Shown: piece after piece, positions 16,545-25,014 of the stretch
Numbering within the stretch: position 1 is the first letter of the stretch
How the letters are laid out: the number at the start of each line of letters is the position of its first letter
Assembly: GCA_947380285.1 (NCBI GenBank)
Contig: CANCQD010000021.1
Coordinates: 1-28,295 of the forward strand
Origin: Burkholderiaceae bacterium
GTDB taxonomy: Bacteria > Pseudomonadota > Gammaproteobacteria > Burkholderiales > Burkholderiaceae
Direction: 5' to 3'
Length of the DNA stretch: 28,295 bases
Position numbers and translations under genes: made by a program
The notes under the pieces: model-generated
Databases searched by the model: none
What the model saw: only the letters and a program-made list of their open reading frames with translations
What the model was told of the DNA's origin: nothing

Positions 16545-17171
16545 TTATTGACCTAAGGGTTTTGGCAAATTACCAGCATATTTATAAAGCTGTGCCTCAT
16601 ATTCATTCAAGATCTGCGCTAGAGCTTCTTGCTGACCTAACACTAGAGCCTCAGGGGTATTGTCTTTGAGAGCAATACGCTTGGTATAGCGATTTGCACC
16701 AATCAAGGGGTTTATTTTTCCAGCGCTAGTGGCACTCAGGAAAAACTCCACACTAACTACAGCTTCAGGTTGGCTTCGATAATCACCATAGAACTCTTCA
16801 ACCGTTGCTTGTAAGTAATAGTAAGGGAAGAAGCTATTACTTTGCCCTACTGTTGCAGAGAAAATATTAGCCTTGTTCATCCATTGACGCTCAGCATTAC
16901 CAATCATTTCAGCAGGAATGTTGGTGTACACGTTATAAAAATCTTTTTCGTAACGTTGATCGCCCGTACGATAAACCAAAGCTCTGCCATCAAATGGCGG
17001 CGTCACGGATACAGCGCCCATTTTTAGCCAAACATCCGTGCGAGCAGTTCGTGGTGCAGAAGTTCTTTCTGGAGACACCATCCAAGTGGTAGGTCCTACC
17101 GGTGGTCTGGTAGGCAAGGAACAAGATACCAACCCTAAGATAGCAAAGGAAAATAGAATGTGCTTCATCAT
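16545..17171 (-). CDS. ABC-type transport auxiliary lipoprotein (PqiC-like)
   Basis: A 208-residue lipoprotein: a short signal ends in lipobox LVSC with acylated Cys17, followed by a Pro-rich stretch. Residues about 43-195 have the alternating pattern of the ABC-type transport auxiliary (PqiC/YmbA-like) family, including VTPPFDGRALVYRTGDQRYEKDFYNVYTNIPAEMI and a late QQEALAQILNEYEAQLYKY helix. Family members are outer-membrane lipoproteins that accompany MCE transporters. The ATG overlaps the stop of the MCE gene (ATGA), so it is the last gene of this operon; a second ATG follows at 17168. Confidence 0.88.
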   Translation of the reverse strand: MMKHILFSFAILGLVSCSLPTRPPVGPTTWMVSPERTSAPRTARTDVWLKMGAVSVTPPFDGRALVYRTGDQRYEKDFYNVYTNIPAEMIGNAERQWMNKANIFSATVGQSNSFFPYYYLQATVEEFYGDYRSQPEAVVSVEFFLSATSAGKINPLIGANRYTKRIALKDNTPEALVLGQQEALAQILNEYEAQLYKYAGNLPKPLGQ

Positions 17172-18097
17172 TTCTTCACTCCAGGCTGTCCAGCAGCGCC
17201 ATTAGGTGGAGTCATTTTTGGTGGCGGATCACTCCAAATCAGACTTGATGGTGATTGACTTGCAATGCGGCTAAATTCGTTTAAATTCTCGCTGGCTTGC
17301 TTAATGTTTTCCATCGTCAAGACGGTGTCACCTTGAACACTAGTAATGGTTTGACGCAAGGAGGTAGTTGCCGCAACTAATTCACGCATCAGGACACCAA
17401 TCTCCTCCTTGTCAGTTGCCTTGGCAATGCGCGCCATAATCACATTTAACTGTTTGACAGATTCAATAACACCATCGTTATCTTTGCCATTACCAGCCAT
17501 CAATACATTGAGATTGCCCAACAATGCATCCAATTTTTTCTGGGTACCATCGATATTTATTTCATTGAGTGCGCCAATGAGCTTTTGAATACCAGAAATA
17601 ATTTCATCAGCCTGGTTGGGCATGGAAGGAATTACTGGGTACTCAGGCGTCCATGAAAAAGAGAGTATCTGCGTATCTGCTGTACTGGCGACAAAATCAA
17701 ACTCAATGTAATTCACCCCAGTGATACCCATCGATTTAACACGAGCCCGTAAATGATTTTTTACAAACTCTTCAATTTGATCTGAATTTACCTTATCGCC
17801 AAAAATTTGCATCCTGACAACAACGTATTGACGGCGATCATGAAAAGGTAAATCCCTCTCGTAAATATCCCCCGATAAGCCAATTGATGTTACCTGCCCA
17901 ATCTTGACCCCGCGGAATCGTACGGCAGCACCAGCATCCAATCCTGTCACGGATTGTTTGATATAGGTCTCAACCATGAAGGATTTTTGGAAGATTTTGC
18001 CTCCACCGAAAATGAGAATCACGGCAATCAGTACACCAATTGCTGCAAGCACAAAAACACCTAAGCGAAAATAATTGGGATTTGCGTTATTACTCAT
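17168..18097 (-). CDS. MCE (MlaD-type) lipid-binding periplasmic protein
   Basis: A 309-residue protein anchored by one N-terminal span (about 11-31). The MCE domain follows at about 38-150 with the marker VRFRGVKIGQVTSIGL (59-74), then a long helical tail (about 165-285). MCE proteins form hexameric rings that shuttle phospholipids between membranes. The tail is longer than in canonical MlaD of E. coli (about 183 residues total), which may help bridge the periplasm or dock the lipoprotein encoded next. Start and stop overlap both neighbours by ATGA, so the operon is tightly coupled. Lipid and direction of transport cannot be read from sequence. Confidence 0.93.
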   Translation of the reverse strand: MSNNANPNYFRLGVFVLAAIGVLIAVILIFGGGKIFQKSFMVETYIKQSVTGLDAGAAVRFRGVKIGQVTSIGLSGDIYERDLPFHDRRQYVVVRMQIFGDKVNSDQIEEFVKNHLRARVKSMGITGVNYIEFDFVASTADTQILSFSWTPEYPVIPSMPNQADEIISGIQKLIGALNEINIDGTQKKLDALLGNLNVLMAGNGKDNDGVIESVKQLNVIMARIAKATDKEEIGVLMRELVAATTSLRQTITSVQGDTVLTMENIKQASENLNEFSRIASQSPSSLIWSDPPPKMTPPNGAAGQPGVKK

Positions 18098-18882
18098 GCT
18101 GCGTCCTTGCTCATAATACGATTGAAGAATTGATGCACCCGTGGATCTTTACTGGTATCGCGTAACACTTTAGGATCACCCTCAGCAATGATGCCTTTAG
18201 CACCCTTGTCTAGCATGATCACCTTGTCAGCGATGGCATAAATACTGGCCAGTTCATGGGATACGATGACAAAGGTGATGCCCAAGTTTTTGGATAAGTC
18301 TTGGATCGTGCTATCAAGGTCAGCAGAGGTGATTGGATCCAAACCAGCAGATGGCTCATCTAAGAATAAAATTTTGGGATCCAGCGCCATCGCCCGAGCG
18401 ATCGCCGCCCGCTTTTGCATGCCGCCACTAATTTCACTAGGCATGTAAGCCTCATAAGGCAATAGACCGACTAAATCAAGCTTACAGCGGGCCAACAAAT
18501 CCATTTGAACTTGTGTCAGCTGGGTATATTCCTGCATAAACAAAGTTACGTTATCGAGCAAATTCATTGAGCCAAATAAAGCGCCTTGTTGATACATCAC
18601 ACCAAAGCTAGTCATGATGTTCTGGCGTTCTGCCCCAAGTGCGGTAGTGATATTTTGCCCTTCGATTAGAACATCGCCGGACAGAGGCTGGTATAGGCCA
18701 AATAAGTTTTTTAACAAACTGGATTTGCCGCAACCTGAACCACCTAGAATCACGAAAATTTCACCGTAATTGACAGTGAAATTGAGGTTCTGCATGAGAA
18801 CGTTAGAGCCATAACCCACGGTGAGGTTCTGGACATCAATCGCGAATTCAGATTTATTCGAAGATGTTTGTGGCGTATCCAT
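18094..18882 (-). CDS. MlaF-like ABC transporter ATP-binding protein
   Basis: A 262-residue ATPase with all functional motifs: Walker A GGSGCGKS (47-54), Q-loop near YQQG (97-100), signature SGGMQ (152-156), Walker B ILFLDE (171-176) followed by the D-loop SAGLD, and the switch His in VSHEL. It powers the lipid transporter made with the STAS-permease encoded upstream and the MCE protein downstream. Its ATG overlaps the permease stop by one base (TGATG). It is close to the MlaF/Ttg2A/Mkl group by layout. Confidence 0.95.
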   Translation of the reverse strand: MDTPQTSSNKSEFAIDVQNLTVGYGSNVLMQNLNFTVNYGEIFVILGGSGCGKSSLLKNLFGLYQPLSGDVLIEGQNITTALGAERQNIMTSFGVMYQQGALFGSMNLLDNVTLFMQEYTQLTQVQMDLLARCKLDLVGLLPYEAYMPSEISGGMQKRAAIARAMALDPKILFLDEPSAGLDPITSADLDSTIQDLSKNLGITFVIVSHELASIYAIADKVIMLDKGAKGIIAEGDPKVLRDTSKDPRVHQFFNRIMSKDAA

Positions 18883-20054
18883 CAGAAACCTGTCTTATAG
18901 GAAATGAAGGCAAAAATACCGTCGACCAACACGATCAAAACAATACTACTGACTACGGCTCGGGTTGCTGAAATACCAACCGCAGCTGCACCATTTCCGG
19001 TTTGCATACCGCGCAGGCAACCAACTGCTGAAACAACAACACCAAAAAGCGTTGCTTTAATTAAACCAGAGCCAATATCTTCAATATCGACTGCGGAGAG
19101 CATGCCGTTGTAGAAGTTAATAAAAGGAATGCCATAAATCAACATCGTCAACATAGAGGAAAAAATACTGACGATATCGGCGAATAAAGTCAAAATAGGC
19201 GCAACCAAAATGCCTGCCAATACACGAGGCACAACCAAGAAACGAATTGGGCTTAAGCCACCAGAAACCAGCGCGTCTACCTCGCTATTGACAGTCATTG
19301 TGCCGATCTCTGCAGCAAAAGCGGCAGAGGATCGTCCTGCCAACAAAATCGCCGTAATTAAAGGGCCCATCTCTCGCACAATACCTAAGGCTGCCAGCGG
19401 ACCCACAAAGGATACGGCGCCAAACTGCTGCATGCCAATAGCCGCCTGGAAAGATAGAATGACGCCAATCAAAAATGCTACAAGACCAACTATTGGCAAT
19501 GCGGCAATACCCGCCTGCACTGCGGCGTTAACAAAATCTCCCCAACGCACTTGATTAGGATAACGAACAGACCAAGCTAAATCTGCTGCAAGATGACCGG
19601 TAAAGGTAATTAAGCCAACAGCATCATCAATTAAATTTTGAGCAGCCATTCCTGTGCTCACTACAAAACTTCTTTTAGGTTTTACAGCAGGAACGGGAAA
19701 TAAATTACTAATGGGGTTGAATTCATTTAATAAAGGCTCATAGCGAGCATCCAAACCAACAACATCAAACTTTGCACCAGCAGTCGTTTGCGCCTCTTCA
19801 ACCCCAATCAGAAAAGCGATTCCAGCACCATCTAAAAAAGTAACTTGGGAAGCATCAAAAGTTAGTGACTTGCTTTTGCTTTCGCCCTGCTTTAGCCACG
19901 CATCTTGAGAGTCGCGAATTTGAGTCCATACACCGCCTAAGGAATAGACATTGACATTGCCGCTCACTTGCACTTTGGCGTTATTGGCATCAGTCTGCAA
20001 CCAAACCGCCACTGGGGCGTCTGAAACAGGGGAAATGGCTTGAGAATGGCTCAT
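18882..20054 (-). CDS. MlaE-type permease with fused N-terminal STAS domain
   Basis: A protein of about 390 residues in two parts. Residues about 15-110 resemble a STAS domain (DASQVTFLDGAGIAFLIGVEE), the fold of MlaB, here fused. Residues about 150-390 are the MlaE permease with several spans and the conserved GAVSFVGPLAALGIVREMGPLITAILLAGRSSAAFAAEIGTM region, the coupling interface with the ATPase. A canonical Mla system has MlaB separate and a periplasmic MlaC; neither occurs here. I chose the ATG at 20054; the frame also allows a TTG at 20060. The hexamer TATAGT stands 6 bases before this ATG and no Shine-Dalgarno exists, so a leaderless start is possible. First gene of the MCE operon. 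Confidence 0.93.
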   Translation of the reverse strand: MSHSQAISPVSDAPVAVWLQTDANNAKVQVSGNVNVYSLGGVWTQIRDSQDAWLKQGESKSKSLTFDASQVTFLDGAGIAFLIGVEEAQTTAGAKFDVVGLDARYEPLLNEFNPISNLFPVPAVKPKRSFVVSTGMAAQNLIDDAVGLITFTGHLAADLAWSVRYPNQVRWGDFVNAAVQAGIAALPIVGLVAFLIGVILSFQAAIGMQQFGAVSFVGPLAALGIVREMGPLITAILLAGRSSAAFAAEIGTMTVNSEVDALVSGGLSPIRFLVVPRVLAGILVAPILTLFADIVSIFSSMLTMLIYGIPFINFYNGMLSAVDIEDIGSGLIKATLFGVVVSAVGCLRGMQTGNGAAAVGISATRAVVSSIVLIVLVDGIFAFISYKTGF

Positions 20055-20060
20055 AGACAA

Positions 20061-20066
20061 ACTATA
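20061..20066 (-). promoter_or_regulatory. Candidate -10 element of the MCE operon
   Basis: TATAGT (five of six), then TTGTCT, then the ATG at 20054. A start 7 bases after the hexamer would fall on the A of ATG. No good -35 is seen. The operon is separated from tRNA-Arg by a strong terminator, so it needs its own promoter in 20055-20100. Confidence 0.45.
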
Positions 20067-20100
20067 AGGGATCTATGTGAAAGTTATATAAAACGCCATA

Positions 20101-20136
20101 AAAAAGAAAAGGGCCCAGTTTTTCAACTAGGCCCTT
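20101..20136 (-). terminator. Intrinsic terminator after tRNA-Arg
   Basis: On the minus strand AAGGGCC (20136-20130) pairs with GGCCCTT (20115-20109); after one mismatch the stem continues with AGTT/AACT around a GAAA loop. A T-rich tract (TTCTTTTT, continuing T-rich) follows. It begins 8 bases after the tRNA 3' end and would isolate the tRNA transcript from the MCE operon. Confidence 0.9.
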
Positions 20137-20144
20137 AGGTAAGG

Positions 20145-20221
20145 TGGTGCGGCTGGCAGGAATTGAACCCACGACCCCTTGGTTCGTAGCCAAGTACTCT
20201 ATCCAGCTGAGCTACAGCCGC
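20145..20221 (-). tRNA. tRNA-Arg, anticodon ACG
   Basis: The 77-base gene folds as a full cloverleaf. The acceptor stem GCGGCTG (20221-20215) pairs perfectly with CAGCCGC (20155-20149), the D arm is GCTCAGCTGGATAGAGC-like, the anticodon stem CTTGG/CCAAG encloses CTACGAA with anticodon ACG, and the T arm contains GGTTCAATTCC. The CCA end is encoded (20147-20145). In bacteria A34 of this tRNA is usually converted to inosine to read CGU, CGC and CGA. Confidence 0.97.
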
Positions 20222-20227
20222 AACAGC

Positions 20228-20237
20228 CATAATTATG
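20228..20237. promoter_or_regulatory. Palindromic divergent -10 region of tRNA-Arg and greB
   Basis: CATAATTATG is a perfect 10-base palindrome holding CATAAT (five of six) on each strand. On the minus strand it is preceded by TGG, an extended -10 form, and leads to a tRNA start about 4 bases before its mature 5' end. On the plus strand CATAAT ends 6 bases before the greB ATG. Only 18 bases separate the two genes, so each -35 region would lie inside the other gene. Convincing -35 boxes were not found. Confidence 0.5.
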
Positions 20238-20239
20238 CC

Positions 20240-20740
20240 ATGGAAGAGAAGAACTACATCACCCCAGCAGGTCATGAGCGCATCAAGAATGAGCTCCTAC
20301 AGCTCCTAAACCTTGATAGACCCGAGGTTGTAAAGGTTGTCCACTGGGCCGCCAGCAATGGTGACCGATCAGAAAATGGGGACTATATCTACGGGAAAAA
20401 GCGTCTTAGGGAGATTGATAGACGGATTCGCTTCCTCAATAAACGCCTAGAATTTGCAGTGGTTGTCGATAATGCCGCCCGAAAGTCAGGTGAAAACGAC
20501 TCCGAGCAAGTCTTTTTTGGGGCTACCGTGACCTACGCAGCCCTCGAGGGATCTGCGGCCAATCAGGAGATTGCGATCACCATAGTCGGCGTTGATGAAG
20601 TGGATCTAGATAAAGGGCATGTCAGCTGGGTATCTCCAATTGCGAAAGCCCTCATTAAATCTCGAGTCGGAGATTGTGTTTTTATACAAACTCCAACAGG
20701 CCCATCTGAAATTGAAATCCTAGATGTTCAATACCTTTAG
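20240..20740 (+). CDS. greB: Transcription elongation factor GreB
   Basis: A 166-residue protein that would rescue backtracked RNA polymerase by stimulating transcript cleavage. The N-terminal coiled-coil (about 1-75) carries the acidic tip GDRSENGDY (41-49) with Asp42 and Glu45, and the GreB-type YGKKRLREIDRRIRFLNKRLE. The C-terminal FKBP-like domain (about 90-166) ends VFIQTPTGPSEIEILDV. I chose the ATG at 20240, since any longer frame would run antisense through the tRNA gene. There is no Shine-Dalgarno; a -10 hexamer ends 6 bases before the ATG. It converges with the spoT-like gene with 21 bases between stops and no terminator seen. Confidence 0.96.
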   Translation: MEEKNYITPAGHERIKNELLQLLNLDRPEVVKVVHWAASNGDRSENGDYIYGKKRLREIDRRIRFLNKRLEFAVVVDNAARKSGENDSEQVFFGATVTYAALEGSAANQEIAITIVGVDEVDLDKGHVSWVSPIAKALIKSRVGDCVFIQTPTGPSEIEILDVQYL

Positions 20741-20761
20741 ATCCCTCAAGGCATTGAAAAC

Positions 20762-23155
20762 TTAAACCGCGCGTGTACGAGTTACTCTCATAACGTCGGG
20801 GTTAGAACGCAGGCTACGCATCACCTTAGAAAGGTGCAAGCGATCGTAAACCTGGATCGTAAAACGAATAGTTACTGAATCCTCTTTGAAGCGATCTTCC
20901 ATAGAAACATTCATGATGTTGGAATCTGCTGAGGTCACGCTACTCGCCACTCTAGCTAAAACACCCTTGCCTTGCCTTGTATCGATTGCTAGATCGACTT
21001 CAAACTCACGATTGAGTTCTTTGCCCCACTCTACCTCGACCCATTTATCACTGTCCTTGGAGAGCATGCGTAATGCGATAGAACAGTCATTGGTATGGAC
21101 TTGCAGGCCCTCACCTTTGCCAAGATAACCAATAATGTTGTCCCCAGGAATAGGATGGCAACAAGTTTGAAAGTGTATGGAATTGCCTTCACGACCATCC
21201 ACCAAGATAGCTTGACGTTGATGATGTTGACCTATTTCTTGATTAGGCGCAACCCAATCAGCTACGCCCAGACGCATTTGCTCGGCACCACCCAGGTCAT
21301 CAATCAGAATCTTCAGGCGAATGGCTAGCTCTTGTGGTGAGCGTCTACCTAGGGCGATATTGACACAAGCTTCCTCACGGGTTTTATCACCCGTCCAATG
21401 CATTAACCTCTCCCAGATCTCGGGACTAAGTAAAGCAGCATCAACACCCTGTTGACGCAGTGCGTTAGCCAAAAGACGTTCGCCTAACTGTAGTGATTCT
21501 GAATAATGCTTAGTCTTAAGTGAATGACGAATTGACGCACGCGCTTTACCGGTACGTACAAATGCCAACCAGCCTGGATTCGGCTGTGAGCTAGCTGAAG
21601 TAATGACTTCAACAATGTCGCTGTTCTTTAGCTCGCTACGTAAAGGCAGTTGCAGGCCATTAATCTTCACAGCAACGCACGTATTACCAAGATCACTATG
21701 GATAGAGTAAGCAAAGTCTAGTGCAGTTGCCCCTCTTGGCAGAGCCCTAATTTGACCAGTGGGCGTAAATACATAAACGGCGTCTGGGAACAAATCAATT
21801 TTGACGTGCTCTAAAAATTCTTGAGAGTCACCACTGCTATCTTGAATGTCAATTAAAGACTGCAACCATTGGTGAGCTCGATTTTGTACCTCACTCATAT
21901 CAGGGGAGCCATCTTTATAAGCCCAGTGAGCAGCAACACCTGCTTCAGCCACCGCATGCATTTCGGTTGTCCGAATCTGAAACTCTACCGGTACTCCTGA
22001 TGGACCCAATAAGGTTGTATGTAAGGATTGGTAACCATTCAATTTAGGAATGGCAATGTAATCCTTGAACTTACCAGGCATGGGTTTATATAGAGAATGC
22101 AAAATGCCTAGAGCGCGGTAACACTCATCAATGGAGTGGACGGTTACCCGGAAAGCATAAACATCTAACACCTGAGAAAAACTTAAATGCTTGGAACGCA
22201 TCTTGGTATAGATGCTAAAGAGCGTCTTTTCTCGACCACGCAGATCAACCTCGAGATTGGCCTTAGCAAACGCCATACGAGAGGCTTGCAGAATCTTTTC
22301 AACCATCTCCTTACGGTTACCACGAGCCCGCTTTACAGCACCTTCAATGACCCTAAAACGCATGGGCATGGAATAACGAAAGCTCAGATCCTGAAGATCA
22401 CGATAAATGATGTTTAATCCAAGTCGATGTGCAATGGGTGCGTAGATTTCGATGGTTTCAGCGGCTACCCGACGCCGCTTTTCCATTGGCACCGCATCTA
22501 GGGTGCGCATATTGTGGGTGCGATCTGCTAGCTTTACCAAGATGACACGAACGTCACGCGCCATGGCCATTAACATCTTGCGAAAGCTCTCTGCTTGAGC
22601 CTCGGCGTGACTTTGAAACTCTATCTTATCGAGCTTGGTTAAGCCCTCCACCAACTCCGCCACTTTATTACCGAATTTTTCTACTAGGTCTGCTTTTGTG
22701 CAGCCAGTATCTTCAATCACATCATGCATTAGGGCAGCCATGATGGAGGGTGCATCTAAGCGCCAGGTTGCACAAAGCTCAGCCACAGCTACCGGATGGG
22801 TAATGTAAGGTTCGCCGCTGTGTCGGTATTGCCCTAAATGGGCTGCATCTGAAAACTGAAACGCTTTTTTGATGAGAGTAATTTCTTCAGGCTTGAGATA
22901 GGAAAGCTTAGAAAGCAAACCTTCAATGGAAACTACTTGATGCTTTAGGGGAAGACTGGGTGCTGATGTAGGGCCGAATAAATGACGGCTCGATTGCGCC
23001 AATAGACTGGCAATGATCGATTTTTTACCGCTTTGATCTGGGGCGTCAGAGTCTGCGTCTAACAGCTGTGCTTGATCTAAGCCAAGCGAAGCATCCTTAG
23101 GCGAGATGCTTCCAACTTTTTCCGATGTTTTAACTATTCCTAGAGGGAGCTCCAC
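20762..23155 (-). CDS. spoT: Bifunctional (p)ppGpp synthetase/hydrolase (RelA/SpoT family)
   Basis: A 797-residue stringent-response enzyme. The hydrolase HD domain is intact: RHSGEPYITHP (111-121), HDVIEDT (144-150) and KLADRTHNMRTL. The synthetase domain has GREKTLFSIYTKM, DVYAFRV, GKFKDYIAIPK and VEFQIRT. The basic KFKD form, rather than the acidic ExDD form of RelA, fits a bifunctional enzyme. TGS (VFTPTGQIRALPRG) and a C-terminal ACT domain follow. Compared with E. coli SpoT, in which the HD pair is at about 72-73, there is an N-terminal extension of about 70 residues that looks partly disordered. The start is GTG with AAGGAG 8 bases upstream. It sits 15 bases after rpoZ, the same gmk-rpoZ-spoT order as in enterobacteria. 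Confidence 0.96.
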   Translation of the reverse strand: MELPLGIVKTSEKVGSISPKDASLGLDQAQLLDADSDAPDQSGKKSIIASLLAQSSRHLFGPTSAPSLPLKHQVVSIEGLLSKLSYLKPEEITLIKKAFQFSDAAHLGQYRHSGEPYITHPVAVAELCATWRLDAPSIMAALMHDVIEDTGCTKADLVEKFGNKVAELVEGLTKLDKIEFQSHAEAQAESFRKMLMAMARDVRVILVKLADRTHNMRTLDAVPMEKRRRVAAETIEIYAPIAHRLGLNIIYRDLQDLSFRYSMPMRFRVIEGAVKRARGNRKEMVEKILQASRMAFAKANLEVDLRGREKTLFSIYTKMRSKHLSFSQVLDVYAFRVTVHSIDECYRALGILHSLYKPMPGKFKDYIAIPKLNGYQSLHTTLLGPSGVPVEFQIRTTEMHAVAEAGVAAHWAYKDGSPDMSEVQNRAHQWLQSLIDIQDSSGDSQEFLEHVKIDLFPDAVYVFTPTGQIRALPRGATALDFAYSIHSDLGNTCVAVKINGLQLPLRSELKNSDIVEVITSASSQPNPGWLAFVRTGKARASIRHSLKTKHYSESLQLGERLLANALRQQGVDAALLSPEIWERLMHWTGDKTREEACVNIALGRRSPQELAIRLKILIDDLGGAEQMRLGVADWVAPNQEIGQHHQRQAILVDGREGNSIHFQTCCHPIPGDNIIGYLGKGEGLQVHTNDCSIALRMLSKDSDKWVEVEWGKELNREFEVDLAIDTRQGKGVLARVASSVTSADSNIMNVSMEDRFKEDSVTIRFTIQVYDRLHLSKVMRSLRSNPDVMRVTRTRAV

Positions 23156-23170
23156 ACCGGAACTCCTTAA

Positions 23171-23374
23171 TTACAGAGGTACTTTGGTCAACATGTCACG
23201 GTCAGTCACACCAGCAGCTACTTCACGCAAAGCAACTACAGTAGCTTTATCTCTGGACTCAACACGTGGGGAGTGACCTTGTACTAATTGGCGAGCGCGA
23301 TAGGTCGCAGCCAAAACCAATTCAAAACGATTTGGGATAGTTTTAAGGCAATCTTCTACAGTAATACGGGCCAT
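23171..23374 (-). CDS. rpoZ: DNA-directed RNA polymerase omega subunit
   Basis: A 67-residue protein with the omega core: [30 protein letters not shown], where the family has RITVEDC and NRFELV, and [14 protein letters not shown] at 42-55, which contacts the beta-prime subunit. It helps assemble RNA polymerase and contributes to a ppGpp site in some bacteria, which is apt beside the (p)ppGpp enzyme downstream. It follows gmk by 44 bases. Confidence 0.97.
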   Translation of the reverse strand: MARITVEDCLKTIPNRFELVLAATYRARQLVQGHSPRVESRDKATVVALREVAAGVTDRDMLTKVPL

Positions 23375-23418
23375 CCTGAACTCACTTAATTTAGCTTCAA
23401 TACCTATAGGATAACTGA

Positions 23419-24057
23419 TTAGACCCCGAGGCGCTTTAAAAGTACTGGATTTCTAGCCATACTGGGGCCGGAACGCAGGCGGCTTGAGGACAAAATATGC
23501 TTCAAATCGACTAATGCCTGTTCAAAAGAATCGTTCACTACGATGTAATCTGCTTCGTGGGCGTGCATGAGCTCTACATGAGCGGCTGCTAGGCGACGCT
23601 GGATAGTTGCCTCATCGTCCTGACCACGCTTGCGCAAACGCTCTTCTAAAGCCTCAATTGAGGGCGGGAAGATAAAGATCCACTGTACCGAGGGAATTAA
23701 TTTACGAATTTGCTGGGCGCCTTGCCAATCAATCTCCAACATGACATCGCTTCCTGCCTGCATTTGAGATTCAATCCAAGGCTTTGAGGTGCCATAGAAA
23801 TGGCCATGAACTTCTGCCCACTCCAAAAAGTGACCTTGATCGCGCTCTTGCAAAAAAGCCTCTTTGGATAGAAAGCGGTAATCCTTGCCGTCCACTTCAC
23901 CAGGCCTTGGTGCGCGAGTCGTAGTTGATAGGGATAGTTTTAGACCTGCATCATCTTTTAATAAGGCATTTACTAATGAGGATTTTCCGGCACCTGAAGG
24001 TGCAACAATCATCAACATACTGCCTTGATAAGATGGTGTCAGGTTAGCGTTAGTCAT
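23419..24057 (-). CDS. gmk: Guanylate kinase
   Basis: A 212-residue kinase that phosphorylates GMP to GDP. The P-loop is APSGAGKSS at 19-27. The GMP-binding part shows [19 protein letters not shown] (39-57) and [12 protein letters not shown], followed by [15 protein letters not shown] with the Walker B Asp. The lid [17 protein letters not shown] is present. No clear Shine-Dalgarno precedes the ATG, 15 bases after the yicC stop, so translation may be coupled. GDP/GTP supply links it to the downstream (p)ppGpp gene. Confidence 0.97.
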   Translation of the reverse strand: MTNANLTPSYQGSMLMIVAPSGAGKSSLVNALLKDDAGLKLSLSTTTRAPRPGEVDGKDYRFLSKEAFLQERDQGHFLEWAEVHGHFYGTSKPWIESQMQAGSDVMLEIDWQGAQQIRKLIPSVQWIFIFPPSIEALEERLRKRGQDDEATIQRRLAAAHVELMHAHEADYIVVNDSFEQALVDLKHILSSSRLRSGPSMARNPVLLKRLGV

Positions 24058-24072
24058 AAATCAATCGTTAAA

Positions 24073-25002
24073 TTACTCGAGGTTTTGAACTTGTTCACGC
24101 ATTTGCTCAATGAACAACTTGAGCTCTAGGGCTGCTTGTGTACATTCTTCCGATACAGACTTCGAACTCAAGGTGTTCGCTTCGCGATTGAGCTCTTGCA
24201 TCAAAAAATCTAAACGTTTGCCTACTGGACCTTTGCCAGCAAGTGCTGTATCTACCGCTTGTAAGTGTGTCTTAAGACGCGCGAACTCTTCTGCCACATC
24301 AATCCGCACCGCGTACAAGACAACCTCTTGACGAATACGCTCCATCAGTTCTGCTCCCGCCTTGGCTTGTTCTTGGGCAACCAATGCTTCTGATAAACGC
24401 TCAGTGAGCTTATCTTGATACTGAGATACATACTCAGGAACCTTGGGCTCGATCACCTTAACAATGTCACGCATCTTGCCTGTAATGCTGGTGAGTACGC
24501 CAACCAAAGCTTTGCCTTCAGCATGACGACTTTCCATCAGAGCTGTTAGGGCTGCGCGTCCCGCTTCGGCTGTGGCATTAATCCAGCTATCTTCCTCTCC
24601 ACGGGGCTCAGAAACAACGCCAGGCCAGCGCAACACTTCAGCAATACTCAATTCTTGTGCTTTTGGAAATACTTCTTGAGCTTTTTCTTGAAGGGTATAA
24701 AGAGCGTCAAGGCGATCGCGATTGATAGCCCCCAAAGCGTGAGGATTGCTTTTAGCAGCTCCTGCAGCAGCGCTATTAACCCTCCATGCCGCCCTAAACT
24801 CCACTTTGCCTCGAGAAAGGCTTTGGGTGGCCATTTCTCGTAGGGCAGGCTCAGCCCCACGGCATTCGTCCGGTAGACGAAATCCCAGATCCAGAAAGCG
24901 GCTATTAACAGCCCGACATTCCACTTGCAGATCAGCAACCACACCCACTCCTAAGGAGACTTGGCGAGAAGCGCTGCCATAACCAGTCATGCTCGATATC
25001 AT
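24073..25002 (-). CDS. YicC/YloC family endoribonuclease
   Basis: This 309-residue protein begins [12 protein letters not shown], the family signature at the very N-terminus, and ends with [25 protein letters not shown] and a Leu-rich helix, both typical of YicC. E. coli YicC has been described as an RNA-degrading enzyme that affects small RNAs. Reading-frame choice is fixed by the N-terminal motif, giving the ATG at 25002. The start has no Shine-Dalgarno and TACAAT lies exactly 6 bases upstream, suggesting a leaderless message. It is divergent from rph, another RNA-processing gene, and heads the yicC-gmk-rpoZ-spoT run. Confidence 0.94.
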   Translation of the reverse strand: MISSMTGYGSASRQVSLGVGVVADLQVECRAVNSRFLDLGFRLPDECRGAEPALREMATQSLSRGKVEFRAAWRVNSAAAGAAKSNPHALGAINRDRLDALYTLQEKAQEVFPKAQELSIAEVLRWPGVVSEPRGEEDSWINATAEAGRAALTALMESRHAEGKALVGVLTSITGKMRDIVKVIEPKVPEYVSQYQDKLTERLSEALVAQEQAKAGAELMERIRQEVVLYAVRIDVAEEFARLKTHLQAVDTALAGKGPVGKRLDFLMQELNREANTLSSKSVSEECTQAALELKLFIEQMREQVQNLE

Positions 25003-25008
25003 ATGGAT

Positions 25009-25014
25009 ATTGTA
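25009..25014 (-). promoter_or_regulatory. Candidate -10 element of the yicC operon
   Basis: TACAAT (five of six), then ATCCAT, then the yicC ATG at 25002. The spacing predicts transcription starting at the A of the start codon. No strong -35 is seen; TTGCTG with a 15-base spacer is the nearest candidate. Confidence 0.5.
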
